Source of the DNA: Gemmatimonadaceae bacterium
Lineage (GTDB): Bacteria > Gemmatimonadota > Gemmatimonadetes > Gemmatimonadales > Gemmatimonadaceae
Reading direction: 5' to 3'
Length of the DNA: 64,000 nt
Assembly (NCBI GenBank): GCA_025358925.1
Contig: JANYHT010000016.1
Coordinates: forward strand, 62,001-126,000
This document shows, piece after piece, positions 43,132-53,783 of this stretch; position 1 is the stretch's first letter; every line of letters begins with the position of its first letter. The notes beneath the pieces are model-generated. The model was not told the origin of the DNA. It searched no databases and was given only the letters and a program-made list of their open reading frames with translations. The translations under genes were made by a program, and so were the position numbers.

Positions 43132-43605
43132 ATGTTTCTTCCACAGACGATTGCTGCAGGCCGCGAGGAGACGACGGATAGTGCGGCGCCCGTGTCTTCA
43201 CGCCTGCAACTCTTGTCGTGTCGCATCGAACGCGCGCCGATCGCGACCTCACGGGTCACCGTCGAATGCGCTGCCCCTGGCGTGGTGCAGCACATTCGGT
43301 GCGTGCATCAAGGCTCTGCCTGTCCGGGCGGTGACTTGCGACTTGCCGCACTCGCGACGATGGACGCGGTGATGCAGGCCACAGGCGGTGAGCTCAAGCT
43401 CGAGTTGATCGGCGTCAAGCCATGTCGCGCATTCGACACGAATGTTGTCGTGGTTGCGGCGTTGGCCCATCACCATGGTGTGACAACGCGCATTGTCGGA
43501 ACCGCGTTGTCAGACGAAGATTTGTTGCTGGGCACCGCGCAGGCGACGCTGCACGCGGTGAATCGATTGGCTGCGCCGCTATTGCGGAGAGCGACTGACG
43601 CATAG
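43132..43605 (+). CDS. small protein resembling a LeuA regulatory (dimer) domain
   Basis: 157 residues from ATG 43132; a TTG at 43042 would add 30 residues and abut the previous stop. The block LKLELIGVKPCRAFDTNVVV, followed by GVTTRIVGTALSDEDLLLGT and AQATLHAVNRLAAPLL, resembles the C-terminal allosteric domain of 2-isopropylmalate and citramalate synthases (typically GRGVSTDIIEASARAYLNALN). The catalytic TIM barrel is missing altogether, so it would be a stand-alone ligand-binding protein. No leucine genes are adjacent. I regard the family call as tentative; it needs a profile search. The alternative is a protein of unknown fold. Confidence 0.5.
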   Translation: MFLPQTIAAGREETTDSAAPVSSRLQLLSCRIERAPIATSRVTVECAAPGVVQHIRCVHQGSACPGGDLRLAALATMDAVMQATGGELKLELIGVKPCRAFDTNVVVVAALAHHHGVTTRIVGTALSDEDLLLGTAQATLHAVNRLAAPLLRRATDA

Positions 43606-43650
43606 GTTGTTGCTTTGATCTGAACGCTTTCCCTTCCCGGTGCATCCGCG

Positions 43651-45129
43651 ATGCGACTCACCGCCGCCGCATTTTCGCGAACAGTTCTGGTGCTGCTGCT
43701 CACTGCCTGTCAGGCAGCACGCGGTCCAATCGCACCGGTACCCGCAGTGTCTGCGCTTCCGGCGGCGGTGGCGGCGGCCAATGCGAGGAGTGAATCGCGT
43801 ACCGCGCACGCGAAGCCCTCCACATCTGCGGCGCGCGTGGCGACAATCAACGTTGACGATGTTGCGGCAACTGCGGTCTCCGTGTTTGGCGACAGTGCAG
43901 CGCTCCACGCGTCAACGATAAACGTGGCGGACGCAGAACCTGTTTGGGACATTGACGTGCACCCGTATGAAGCGCACGAACGTGTCGCGCATTATGTGCA
44001 ATTGTTCACGACTGACGCGCGTGACCACTTCGTCGCCCGATTGTCGCGCGGCACGCGTTACGAACCAATGATTCGCGCGAAGCTCAAGGCCAGTGGCATG
44101 CCCGAGGATATGACGTATCTCGCGCTTATCGAAAGCGGATACGATCCCGATGCATACTCGCGATCGGCCGCGGTGGGTATGTGGCAGTTCATGACGAAGA
44201 CGGCGCGTGACGTCGGAATGCGCGTCGACTGGTGGGTGGACGAACGACGTGACCCGGCGCGCTCTACAGACGCCGCCATCCGATTCCTCGGCGACTTGCA
44301 ACGCAAATTTGGTTCATTGTATCTCGCTGCGGCCGCGTACAATGGCGGACCTGGACGCGTGTCGCGCGGATTGACGCGATACGCGGGGCAAATGGAAGGC
44401 ACTGAAGGCGAAGATCGATTCTTCGCGCTCGCGGAATACGATTACCTGCGCGTCGAAACGAAAAATTATGTCCCGCAACTCATCGCCGCCGCGCTTGTGG
44501 GGAAAAAGCCTGCGCGATACGGGATCGTGATCGATTCGCAGCCGCTGTTTGTGTACGACTCCGTGTTCGTGCCTGCGGGCACATCGTTGGCAGCCGTGGC
44601 GGCGGCGAGCGGCGGCACTAAGGTCGAATTACGCGATCTCAATCCATTTTTGCTGCGCGGCATGGCACCGCCGGACAACGGTCTTTGGCTGCGTGTTCCG
44701 CGAGGGCGCGCCGATCGGACACGAGCTGCCCTCGAAGCACTGCCAACGTCCGCGCGAGTTGGATACCGCAACGTGAACGTGAGCGGTAAGGTGACGACGC
44801 TGGCCGGTCTGGCAAAGTCGCACGGTGTCACACTTCGCGAAATCGCGTGGTACAATCCGGGACTCAAGACAAGGAAGGGTCGGCTGGCATCGGGACAATC
44901 GGTACGCGTGCCATCGGTGGACGCCATCGCCTTCGCGCGAGCCGTGCCCGATCCCGCCATTGAGCATTACGGAAGCGCGCCGGTGCGCCGTGTCTCGTCG
45001 GCAAAAAAGCGCACTTCGGCAAAACATGCAGTCGCCAAGAAGCGCACAAGCGCAAAGGAGCCGACCGCAAGCAAGCGGTCGGCTCCTGCGAAGCGATCAT
45101 TGTCAAAAAAGCACGCCAAAAAGCGCTAG
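43651..45129 (+). CDS. MltD-like lytic transglycosylase lipoprotein with LysM domain
   Basis: 492 residues. Signal peptide with lipobox LLTAC (Cys about 20). The SLT domain at about 130-270 has catalytic Glu161 in ALIESGYDPDAYS, then AAVGMWQFMTKTARDVGM and AAAAYNGGPGRVSRGLTRY, typical for GH23 family 1D enzymes. A LysM peptidoglycan-binding domain is at about 365-430 (LAGLAKSHGVTLREIAWYNP, GQSVRVPS). A Lys/Ala/Ser-rich tail (about 450-492) follows. The enzyme cuts glycan strands to 1,6-anhydromuropeptides in the periplasm. Its 3' end overlaps by 4 bases the convergent gene of a second transglycosylase. Confidence 0.94.
   Translation: MRLTAAAFSRTVLVLLLTACQAARGPIAPVPAVSALPAAVAAANARSESRTAHAKPSTSAARVATINVDDVAATAVSVFGDSAALHASTINVADAEPVWDIDVHPYEAHERVAHYVQLFTTDARDHFVARLSRGTRYEPMIRAKLKASGMPEDMTYLALIESGYDPDAYSRSAAVGMWQFMTKTARDVGMRVDWWVDERRDPARSTDAAIRFLGDLQRKFGSLYLAAAAYNGGPGRVSRGLTRYAGQMEGTEGEDRFFALAEYDYLRVETKNYVPQLIAAALVGKKPARYGIVIDSQPLFVYDSVFVPAGTSLAAVAAASGGTKVELRDLNPFLLRGMAPPDNGLWLRVPRGRADRTRAALEALPTSARVGYRNVNVSGKVTTLAGLAKSHGVTLREIAWYNPGLKTRKGRLASGQSVRVPSVDAIAFARAVPDPAIEHYGSAPVRRVSSAKKRTSAKHAVAKKRTSAKEPTASKRSAPAKRSLSKKHAKKR
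45057..45086. repeat. perfect 12-base inverted repeat inside the mltD-like gene tail
   Basis: GGAGCCGACCGC (45057-45068) and GCGGTCGGCTCC (45075-45086) are exact complements around AAGCAA. It falls in the Lys-rich tail and is in frame. No T run follows. It may be a stray terminator-like stem now read as coding sequence, or a transcript-stabilising hairpin near the end of the mRNA. Confidence 0.85.
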
Positions 45130-45905
45130 TCGAGTGTTCCCCGTCCGCGATAGCCCTTCATCACCATGCTCTCGTAGCCGTTCGCGGGATCATTTCCCAT
45201 GCTGAGGGCGCTTTGCACTGCCGCCGGGCCCCGATTGTACACCAGCAACGCAATGCGAAGATCGCCTTTGTAGTCGCGAATGAGTCCGCGTAAATACTTG
45301 AATCCAATGCGCAAGTTGATCTCGGGGTCAAGCAACTGTTCGCGCGAAACGTTGGGTTCATACTCACGGGCGGTGCCCAGCATGAGTTGCGTCAATCCCA
45401 TAGCGCCAGCGTGACTTTGCGCGCGAGGATCAAACACACTTTCAACACGCACCAAACGGAATCCAAGTTCTGGTTCAATACCTGCGGTCACGGCGGCGTC
45501 ATACACCTTCCGCGCAAGCTCCGGCTTCACGCGATAGCGAACGGAGTAGGTATAGATGCGATGCCAGCGATTGAGTGACTCTTTACGCTCTGCATCCTTG
45601 GGATCGAGCCCAAAGGGAAGCGACGGCAACGCGGCAACGGACTTTCGCTTCAGGACATCAGCGGCGGGCCTCCACGATGGCTCGATGGGAAGCGTGGCGA
45701 CAGGAACGGTGCGCAGCGACGTGGCGACGACGGCGGTGACGAGTGGATGCGGTGTTGGCTTTGGCGTGAGGAGCAACGCGAGCGCAAATACCGAAACCGA
45801 AGAAACAAACACCCGGGTCAAACGGCGTTTCCGAAAATGACGATGCATCCGCCGACGTCGTGCCCGCGCTTCCAAACTGGTAATGCTTGCGTTGATATCG
45901 TTCAT
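45126..45905 (-). CDS. lytic transglycosylase, SLT domain, membrane-anchored
   Basis: 259 residues. An Arg-rich cytosolic start precedes a single helix at 32-47 (VFVSSVSVFALALLL). The SLT domain occupies about 125-240: RLVRVESVFDPRAQS (catalytic Glu155), AGAMGLTQLMLGTAREYEPN, and LLVYNRGPAAVQSAL. A charged segment (KDAERKESLNRWHRIY) links them. Such GH23 enzymes trim peptidoglycan. It differs from the neighbouring MltD-like enzyme, and their convergent ends overlap by 4 bases. It starts 13 bases after the stop of moaC on the same strand. Confidence 0.92.
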   Translation of the reverse strand: MNDINASITSLEARARRRRMHRHFRKRRLTRVFVSSVSVFALALLLTPKPTPHPLVTAVVATSLRTVPVATLPIEPSWRPAADVLKRKSVAALPSLPFGLDPKDAERKESLNRWHRIYTYSVRYRVKPELARKVYDAAVTAGIEPELGFRLVRVESVFDPRAQSHAGAMGLTQLMLGTAREYEPNVSREQLLDPEINLRIGFKYLRGLIRDYKGDLRIALLVYNRGPAAVQSALSMGNDPANGYESMVMKGYRGRGTLD

Positions 45906-45918
45906 AGTACCTCACGCT

Positions 45919-46440
45919 TTAGCGACTCAGTGACGGCTCGATGCTGAAGTCCCCTTTCGTTCCGCCGCGCTTCTCGCGCAGCACGATCTCGGAAATCATC
46001 ATCGTCCGGTCAACCGCCTTGGCCATGTCGTAAATTGCCAACAAGGCCACCGATACAGCGGTCAACGCTTCCATCTCCACCCCGGTTTGGGCGGTGGTTC
46101 TGACAGACGCTTCCACCCGTACGCCGGGGAGTGCCTCATCGAGATTAACCCTCACGTCTACCCCGGACAACGGCAAAGGATGGCAGAGCGGAATAAGATC
46201 CGACGTGCGTTTTGCCGCTTGCATGCCTGCCAAGCGTGCAACGGGAACAACATCACCTTTGGCTAACGTGTTGTTCTGTATAGCGTTAAATGTATCTACC
46301 TGCATGCGAATGACCCCGCTTGCACGTGCCGTTCGGACGGAAAATGGCTTCTCTGAAACGTCCACCATTCGGAAGTTTCCAGCCGAGTCCACGTGTGAAA
46401 ACGCGTGCGCGGGGGTCAAATCCTCAGCGAACTCATCCAT
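45919..46440 (-). CDS. moaC: cyclic pyranopterin monophosphate synthase MoaC
   Basis: 173 residues. Family blocks: FRMVDVSEKPFSVRTARASG, LAGMQAAKRTSDLIPLCHPL, GVEMEALTAVSVALLAIYDM, AKAVDR and the end GGTKGDFS. MoaC with MoaA makes cyclic pyranopterin monophosphate from GTP, the first step of molybdenum cofactor synthesis. Other moa genes are not in the window, although a MOSC-domain protein is at 56172. It is transcribed with holB upstream (36 bases) and the transglycosylase downstream. Confidence 0.97.
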   Translation of the reverse strand: MDEFAEDLTPAHAFSHVDSAGNFRMVDVSEKPFSVRTARASGVIRMQVDTFNAIQNNTLAKGDVVPVARLAGMQAAKRTSDLIPLCHPLPLSGVDVRVNLDEALPGVRVEASVRTTAQTGVEMEALTAVSVALLAIYDMAKAVDRTMMISEIVLREKRGGTKGDFSIEPSLSR

Positions 46441-46476
46441 AAATCTTACCCTGTAGGTAGAGAGACGCGAACGAAC

Positions 46477-47565
46477 CTACGGCCGTAATGTGCGATGTAG
46501 TGATGCCAACAACGCTGCACTGAGGAGTAGTGGGCTGACATTGCCGTTCGCGCGAATCTTTGCCTGTTCGACATCAATGATCGCCATCGCTGCACGTCGT
46601 GCGTCGGACGTGTGACCCGACGCGACGAGTTGCTGTGATCGTGCATGGAGGAGCAGCGTCAGCGCGTCGAGTGCATCCGAGAACGCACCGCGAGCACCGG
46701 CAACACCTTGCCGTGCGGCAACCTTCACCCGCTCCGCCGTACCGGAGGGGGTCGATGGTTCGAGGGCGGCAGCCAACAAACGCTGCGCAGCCGCGAACGA
46801 CGCGACAGACGAATCGCTGCTCAGTAGTGCTCCGGGTGCGCCGCCAAGGGTCAGCGACAGATCGGTTAAGCGACCGGCAAAGCGGCGTTGTACGACAGGG
46901 TCGGCGAAAAATGCGGCCATGTCGACTTGAGACAACGGCGCGACGCGCACGGTGATCACACGCGACCGAACCGTCGGCAACAGTGCTCCGGGTTCACTGG
47001 TGGTGAGAATGATCGTCGTTCCGGGCGGCGGCTCTTCGAGCAACTTGAGAAACGCATTGGCCGCCTCATCCTTTCCTTCCTGGCTCACCATCCGTTCCGC
47101 ATCACCAATGACAAATACCGCGCGCTTGGCCATGGCTGGGCGCGTGGAAGCTCGTAGCACCACCGCGCGTGTCGTGGCGACGTAAATGCCGTCCGTTCCC
47201 GGCGGGGACGACCACAGACCCTCGGCCTCCATGCGGTCGGCGACGGCTTCGGCGAGGTCCGCCGCAACGTCGTCGGGTGTGGGATCGCTGTTTTTGAGGC
47301 TAGGGCGAGGAAAGAACCAACGCAAGTCTGGATGAACGCCGCGCAGGGCATAGCGGCAGTGCTGACAAGTGCCGCACGGCTCGTACCGGTGTTCGAGCTC
47401 CGCGCGCTCGCACAGCAATAGCTGCCCAAGCCAGAGGGCGAGGCGCTGTTTTCCAACGCCGCGTGGTCCCGAAAAGAGGAGGCTCGCGGGCAGTCGACCA
47501 TCGTGCCACGCCGAGGCAAGCCGTGCGCGAAGTGCGAGATGTCCGTACAGTGGTCGATGCGCCAT
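46477..47565 (-). CDS. holB: DNA polymerase III delta' subunit
   Basis: 362 residues from ATG 47565 (an upstream frame extension to 47679 has no ribosome site). AAA+ fold: SGPRGVGKQRLALWLG (residues 32-47) is a Walker-A-like loop; four Cys (52, 64, 67, 70; CGTCQHC) form the zinc module of clamp-loader subunits; VFVIGDAERM and NAFLKLLEEPPPGTT follow, then LPTVRSRV, where the usual SRC motif has Val. The C-terminal collar helices are at about 240-360. Delta' is part of the clamp loader that places the beta clamp on DNA. moaC follows on the same strand. Confidence 0.9.
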   Translation of the reverse strand: MAHRPLYGHLALRARLASAWHDGRLPASLLFSGPRGVGKQRLALWLGQLLLCERAELEHRYEPCGTCQHCRYALRGVHPDLRWFFPRPSLKNSDPTPDDVAADLAEAVADRMEAEGLWSSPPGTDGIYVATTRAVVLRASTRPAMAKRAVFVIGDAERMVSQEGKDEAANAFLKLLEEPPPGTTIILTTSEPGALLPTVRSRVITVRVAPLSQVDMAAFFADPVVQRRFAGRLTDLSLTLGGAPGALLSSDSSVASFAAAQRLLAAALEPSTPSGTAERVKVAARQGVAGARGAFSDALDALTLLLHARSQQLVASGHTSDARRAAMAIIDVEQAKIRANGNVSPLLLSAALLASLHRTLRP

Positions 47566-47673
47566 GCAGCGAATATGTCGGTCGTCGCGCACGGGGTGAA
47601 GGCGCGTGCGGCCTTTACTATGCGTGCGCTCGACGGGATACATTTGGTCGCGAACACTTTTCAGGAGCTGTCT

Positions 47674-48867
47674 ATGCAATTCTCCGCCGCTTCAATGGCC
47701 GCGCGCGCACGTACCGGCAGTGCTGCCACGGTGCTGGCGCTTCCCTGGCAACTGGCCGCTGTTGTTTTTGCCGCGACGAGTGTGATCGTCGGCCTGATCT
47801 GGGACATTTCGTGGCACATGACCATTGGTCGTGACACGTTCTGGACGCCCGCGCACTTGGCCATTTATACGGGCGGCGCCGTGGCCGGATTGGCGTGCGG
47901 TTACGAAGTATTACGTCGTACTTTTTTCGACCGTGCGCCGAGCAACGATGGCGTCACAGTGTGGCGCTGGTTTCACGGACCATTGGGCGGATGGCTCTGC
48001 ATTTGGGGGTCTGTGGCGATGCTCACATCCGCGCCCTTCGACAATTGGTGGCACGACGCGTACGGTCTGGACGTAAAAATCATCAGCCCTCCGCACACTC
48101 TGTTGGCACTTGGATTTCTCGCGATTCTTGCCGGCGCGCTCGTGTTTGCATTGGCCGAGCAGGCGCGCGAAGAAGCGCATGAGTCGTCGCCCGTGGAGTC
48201 GTCGGGCGTCGCGCCGTGGGTGGTGGCGTATACCAGCGGGTTGGTCTTGACGATGGTGTCAATCTTCGCGACCGAATACACCGATCGCGTGCTTATGCAC
48301 CGCGCACTGTTCTATCAAGTCTCCGCGTTGATTTTTCCGTTTGTCTTGGTCGCTGCGGCGCGGTCCACGCGTTTGCGATTTCCGGCCACAGCCACGGCCG
48401 TTGTCTACACGGTCGTGCGACTCGTGCAGTTGTGGGTGTTGCCGCTCTTTGAAGCGTCGCCAAAGTTAGGGCCGATTCGTCACGCGGTGGATCACATGGT
48501 GCCGCTGGACTTTCCGTTGCTGTTGATCGTACCGGCGATGGTTCTTGACCTGCTTATGCGTCGAACGGCGGCACGCGGTGCATGGTTTCGTGCAGGGTTG
48601 CTTGGCACTGCGTTTCTCGCGGTGTTCGCCGCGCTGCAGTGGCCGTTTGCCGATTTCATGTCAACTGCGGCATCGCGCAACGCGCTGTTTCGGTCCGACA
48701 ACTTTCCGTATATGATGCCTTCGGACAGTTGGCAAGTTCTCGGAAAGTTTTGGACGGAGCCCGCAGCGGAAACAGTTCGTGGTTTTGGCTACGCGCTCGT
48801 GATCGCGGTGCTATCGGCGCGTGCCGGACTCGGGTGGGGCAGTTGGTTGCGCTCGGTGCGCCGATGA
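47674..48867 (+). CDS. polytopic membrane protein of unknown function
   Basis: 397 residues from ATG 47674, with CAGGAG 8 bases before it; divergent from holB. About ten hydrophobic segments are spread over the whole length (LAAVVFAATSVIVGLIWDIS, AIYTGGAVAGLACGYEV, TLLALGFLAILAGALVFALA). Several His residues sit in or next to helices (WHMTIG, PAHLAIY, SPPHTLL, RHAVDHM), possible metal or haem ligands. I do not recognise the family. The next gene starts within its stop (ATGA, 48864-48867) and codes for a His/Met-rich anchored protein, so they are almost certainly one functional unit, perhaps in copper or haem handling (inference). Confidence 0.75.
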   Translation: MQFSAASMAARARTGSAATVLALPWQLAAVVFAATSVIVGLIWDISWHMTIGRDTFWTPAHLAIYTGGAVAGLACGYEVLRRTFFDRAPSNDGVTVWRWFHGPLGGWLCIWGSVAMLTSAPFDNWWHDAYGLDVKIISPPHTLLALGFLAILAGALVFALAEQAREEAHESSPVESSGVAPWVVAYTSGLVLTMVSIFATEYTDRVLMHRALFYQVSALIFPFVLVAAARSTRLRFPATATAVVYTVVRLVQLWVLPLFEASPKLGPIRHAVDHMVPLDFPLLLIVPAMVLDLLMRRTAARGAWFRAGLLGTAFLAVFAALQWPFADFMSTAASRNALFRSDNFPYMMPSDSWQVLGKFWTEPAAETVRGFGYALVIAVLSARAGLGWGSWLRSVRR

Positions 48868-50431
48868 TCGCGCGGTCTGTGCGACGGATCGCGTCACTCG
48901 CCTTGGTCGCGATCGGTTGGTGCGTGTTGAGCGCGCATGTGGGCACGCAGCAAGTCGTGATTGAAGGCACTGCGGGCGGATATCCGGTGCGCGTGATGAT
49001 CACGCCGCCTGGCGTCGTGCCAGCGCAAGTTGCCATCTTGGTGCGCGTGCTTGATGGAACGCCAACTCGTGTCTCGGTGCGCGCTGCACAATGGAACGTC
49101 GGACTGAAGGGCGCGCCGCCAGCAGAAGACGCTGCGCTTGTGCCGGGAGACCCCGGTGTGTGGTCGCATGATTTGTGGATCATGACGTCCAGCACGTACG
49201 CGGTGTACGTCGCGGTCGAAGGACCGGCCGGGAGTGGTTTGCTCGTTGTCCCTCTACAATCGACCGCGACACGCACGCTTGGCATGACGGGCGGTATGCG
49301 CGCACTGCTCTTGGTGTTGGGCGCACTCCTTGTGACCGGTGTGCTTACCATTGTTGGATCCGCGATCCGCGAAGGATCGTTGGCGCGGGGTGTCGAGCCT
49401 TCTCTCGCGCGTCGTCGTACCGCGCGCATCGCCATGGCCTCCACTGCGGGAGTTCTTGCGCTCGCGCTCTTTGGCGGATCGAAATGGTGGCACGCGGAGG
49501 AGGCTGACTATCGTCGTCGGTTGTATCGACCAATCGCGATCGAGACCACGGTCACAACGATTGATGCTGATCGTATACTCACGATTGCGGTCACGGATTC
49601 GTTGTGGCGCACAAATCGATTTGCACCACTCATGCCGGACCACGGCAAGTTGATGCATCTCTTTCTCATTCGGGCGGACGACAACAACGCGATGGCGCAC
49701 TTGCATCCGTTGCGCATTCAGGCTGACACCTTTGTTACGCGCGTGCCCGCGTTACCGCCGGGCAAGTATTGGTTATTTGGCGACGTCTTGTTTCAGAGCG
49801 GCACGCAGCGCACGCTCGTTGATACGATTGACTTGCCAGTAGCACCCGTCGTGGCGAACGAGACCCACGTTGCGTCGTTAGTTTCACGGGCCGCATCGAA
49901 CGTGGTGCCCGCATTCGATGTGGACGACGCGTGGCGTGTTGTGCAAGCCGCGCCACTCGGCGCCGCATCGATGTTAGCATCGGGCGGCAGTGCGACCCTC
50001 GCGGCGGATGCTCCGATAGTGGTGGGGCGAGATTTGCGGTTGGTTGCGACGCTGCACGATGCGAGTGGCGCGGCGTCAACGTTGGCACCATACATGGGGA
50101 TGGGCGGCCATGCGATGGTGTTGCGCCGCGATGGCGGCGTGTTCATGCATCTGCATCCGATGGGAAGCGCGAGCATGACCGCGCAATCGCAACTGATGCG
50201 ACGTGAGCGCGGCGATACGGCGATGCTTGATTCGGTGGCGATCGCACGTGCGACAAGCGCTGCCGACGCAGCGTCGCCGGTGGGGGCGAGTCATGCGACG
50301 CGCATGGACATCGCATCAACAGTGTCGTTCCCATTCGCCTTCCCAACCAACGGCGCATATCGCGTATTCGTGCAAGTGAAGCGTGGTGGCGTGATCGAAA
50401 CGGCGGCATTTGATGTAACGGTAGGCGCACC

Positions 50432-51414
<983 letters not shown>

Positions 51415-51452
51415 GTGCAGGGGGCACCGGTTAACCTTCAGTTTTTTCGTCG

Positions 51453-51466
51453 CGATGTGAACATCG
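51453..51466. promoter_or_regulatory. palindrome upstream of the riboswitch
   Basis: CGATGT-GA-ACATCG is a 6+6 base dyad with a two-base centre, about 40 bases before the aptamer. It could bind a repressor dimer near the promoter of the metY unit. No regulator gene is nearby. Confidence 0.3.
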
Positions 51467-51477
51467 GTACCGCACAT

Positions 51478-51514
51478 ACAAAACGGCCTGCGCCAATTTC
51501 TCGTCGCGGGCCGT
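51478..51514 (-). terminator. hairpin terminator after the small membrane protein gene
   Basis: ACGGCC (51483-51488) pairs with GGCCGT (51509-51514) and the stem extends with one mismatch. On the minus strand TTTTGTATG follows, a fair T tail. It separates the gene 51659-52033 from the metY unit. The bases 51515-51658 hold nothing else recognisable. Confidence 0.6.
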
Positions 51515-51658
51515 AGCACCACGACTTAGACGGATTGTCAGTGCCTCTGGCACTGGTACGCGGCCCGTCAAATCGGGGAAACTGCCGCGCACATGTCAGT
51601 ATCGAAGCTCAACCGCGAATGCGCAAGGGCCATGGTGATCTGCGCTCCATATGCGGTG

Positions 51659-52033
51659 TCAGAACGGCTTGTACACCGCCATGTAGACGGCGACTCCGGC
51701 CAAAAGCGGCAGGAAGAGGAGGAATGGTCTGGCGAGGGCGGGTCTGCGGTACGGCAACAACACGAGGCCGCTCAGTACAAGCCAGATGACCATCTTGACG
51801 GTCAGCCAGCCCGGGGGCGCACCGCGCACGAGGCCGAGTCGCGCCATCATACCGAAGCCGCCAAGGAGAATGAGAAATGAACCGACGCCGAAGAGCGTCG
51901 CGACCAAGCCGCGCGTACTCGTGTTGGTTCGTGTACCGCCATTCGCCGCGTGCACCGCGACGCCGCCGATCGCCACGAACAGCATGGCAATGCCGATTAC
52001 GTGAATAATTTCGTACAAGTCGCGAGAAAACAT
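51659..52033 (-). CDS. small four-helix membrane protein
   Basis: 124 residues from ATG 52033. Four hydrophobic segments: IIHVIGIAMLFVAIGGVAVH, LVATLFGVGSFLILLGGFGMM, VKMVIWLVLSGLVLLP and FLLFLPLLAGVAVYMAVY. A His in each of the first helix ends (IHVIG, AVHAA) is noticeable. The pattern is that of small integral membrane proteins related to CopD-like or DUF2214-type families, but I cannot name it. It starts 12 bases after the purK stop on the same strand, so it is the last gene of the purine unit. No functional link is evident. Confidence 0.78.
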   Translation of the reverse strand: MFSRDLYEIIHVIGIAMLFVAIGGVAVHAANGGTRTNTSTRGLVATLFGVGSFLILLGGFGMMARLGLVRGAPPGWLTVKMVIWLVLSGLVLLPYRRPALARPFLLFLPLLAGVAVYMAVYKPF

Positions 52034-52045
52034 GGCTGGTGGTGT

Positions 52046-53269
52046 TTAAGTGGACGAAGGCAGCGTTGCTTCATGAACATCAAAGTGTGCAATCGTTCCG
52101 GGCGAGAGCAGGCGATAACTGTGCAGCACGCGCGCAAGCGCCTGTTGTGCGTCGTCTCCTGTCGCAGAAAGATGACCCATCTTTCGTCCTGCGCGCGCCC
52201 CCGTTTTGCCGTACAAATGCAGGCGACTCGTCCGCACTGCGAGCGCGTCGATCACTGCAGGTGGCTCGTCTTGCAACCAGACGTCGCCTAACACGTTGAC
52301 GATGGCGCACGGGGTCAACATGTCGGTGCTGCCGAGTGGCAGGTTGCAGATCGCGCGCACGAGCTGTTCAAACTGACTGGTTGCGCTCCCACGTTCGCTA
52401 TGGTGATACGTGTTGTGCGGCCGCGGCGCGAGCTCGTTCACGAGTACTTGGCCATCGCATGTGACAAAACACTCCACCGCGAGCAGCCCGACAATACCAA
52501 TGTGTTCGGCGATTTGCGACGCTAATAGTTGCGCGCGTTTCGTCATCGTCACATCAATTGCCGCGGGTGTAACGGCCCACGTCAGGATGCCGTTCGTGTG
52601 GTGATTGCGAGACGGCGGATACACCGCCATTTCACCGGACGGGCAACGCGCCACGAGCACGGAAATTTCATAGTCGATATCCACGCGCTGTTCCACGACA
52701 CACGCGTGTGCCCCGAGTGCGTTCCACACGTCAGCGGCTAACGTCGGATCGGCGAGTCGCACTTGTCCACGTCCGTCGTATCCCCCATGCGTCGATTTCG
52801 CGATACTTGCGCCAAACAGCTGCACGGCGTTGGCAATGTCTTCGACTGAACGCGCGACCGCATATGCACCAAGCGGAAAGTGTTGCGTCCGCAGCCACTC
52901 CTTTTGACGAATGCGGTCTTGGATAATAAAGACGGCTTCGCGACCGGGGCGAACCGGTGCGTGTTGCGTTGCGGCATCTAACACATCTGGATGTATTTGT
53001 TCGATCTCGAGCGTAATCACATCACACTGTTTCGCGAGATCTATCGCCGCATCGACGTCCGTAAACGCCGCAGTAATTGTACGAGAAGCGATCGCGCGCG
53101 TTGCACAATGCGGATCGGGGTCAAGCACGTGGATATCGTAGCCCATGGAACGCGCGGCCAGTGCGGTCATGCGCCCAAGCTGTCCACCGCCGAGAAACCC
53201 AATGGTCGCGCCGGGAAGAATTGGTTCGAAATTCACGTTTTGATCACGACGGAATGGCATCGACGGCAT
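52046..53269 (-). CDS. purK: N5-carboxyaminoimidazole ribonucleotide synthase
   Basis: 407 residues in the ATP-grasp fold. Blocks: [42 protein letters not shown] (the usual ..TYEFE), [23 protein letters not shown] (glycine-rich loop), [20 protein letters not shown] and [11 protein letters not shown]. PurK uses ATP and bicarbonate to carboxylate aminoimidazole ribonucleotide in purine synthesis. Start is ATG 53269 or 53260; both overlap the 3' end of purE (53244). The pair purE-purK is the usual order. Confidence 0.97.
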   Translation of the reverse strand: MPSMPFRRDQNVNFEPILPGATIGFLGGGQLGRMTALAARSMGYDIHVLDPDPHCATRAIASRTITAAFTDVDAAIDLAKQCDVITLEIEQIHPDVLDAATQHAPVRPGREAVFIIQDRIRQKEWLRTQHFPLGAYAVARSVEDIANAVQLFGASIAKSTHGGYDGRGQVRLADPTLAADVWNALGAHACVVEQRVDIDYEISVLVARCPSGEMAVYPPSRNHHTNGILTWAVTPAAIDVTMTKRAQLLASQIAEHIGIVGLLAVECFVTCDGQVLVNELAPRPHNTYHHSERGSATSQFEQLVRAICNLPLGSTDMLTPCAIVNVLGDVWLQDEPPAVIDALAVRTSRLHLYGKTGARAGRKMGHLSATGDDAQQALARVLHSYRLLSPGTIAHFDVHEATLPSST

Positions 53270-53783
53270 TGATCGGGCGCATTAGCGCTTCTACCGCTTT
53301 TGCCGCCCGACGTTCGGTCAGTCGTTCGCGGAGCGTCACGTCGTGTGCGGCGAGTATCGACGCGGCAAACAGTGCAGCGTTCGCGGCGCCAGGTTTCCCG
53401 ATTGCAAACGTTGCAACTGGCACGCCGGCGGGCATCTGTACGATACTGAGCAAAGCGTCCATGCCGTTCAGTGGCGTTGCCACAATTGGCACGCCGAGTA
53501 CGGGCACTAACGTTTTCGCGGCGAGCATGCCTGGCAGATGTGCTGCGCCGCCAGCGCCAGCAATAATTGCGCGTAAGCCGCGTGACGCGGCCTGCTCGGC
53601 GTACGTGAACAGCCAGTCAGGCGTTCGATGCGCAGACACAACGCGCGCCTCATATGGTATGCGCAATTCAGCGAGAATTTCGAATGCGGGAGCCATGGTG
53701 TCTTGATCGCTGGCGCTGCCCATTACCACGCCAATGAGCGGCGTCGTGCCGACGATAGGTGGAGCAGTGTGCGTACTCGTCAT
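53244..53783 (-). CDS. purE: N5-carboxyaminoimidazole ribonucleotide mutase
   Basis: 179 residues. Typical class I PurE blocks: [14 protein letters not shown]-like [16 protein letters not shown] near residue 18, [73 protein letters not shown]. It moves the carboxyl group from N5 to C4 of the imidazole ring, the step after PurK. It overlaps the stop of the rhodanese gene by 4 bases (53780-53783). Confidence 0.97.
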   Translation of the reverse strand: MTSTHTAPPIVGTTPLIGVVMGSASDQDTMAPAFEILAELRIPYEARVVSAHRTPDWLFTYAEQAASRGLRAIIAGAGGAAHLPGMLAAKTLVPVLGVPIVATPLNGMDALLSIVQMPAGVPVATFAIGKPGAANAALFAASILAAHDVTLRERLTERRAAKAVEALMRPINAVDAIPS

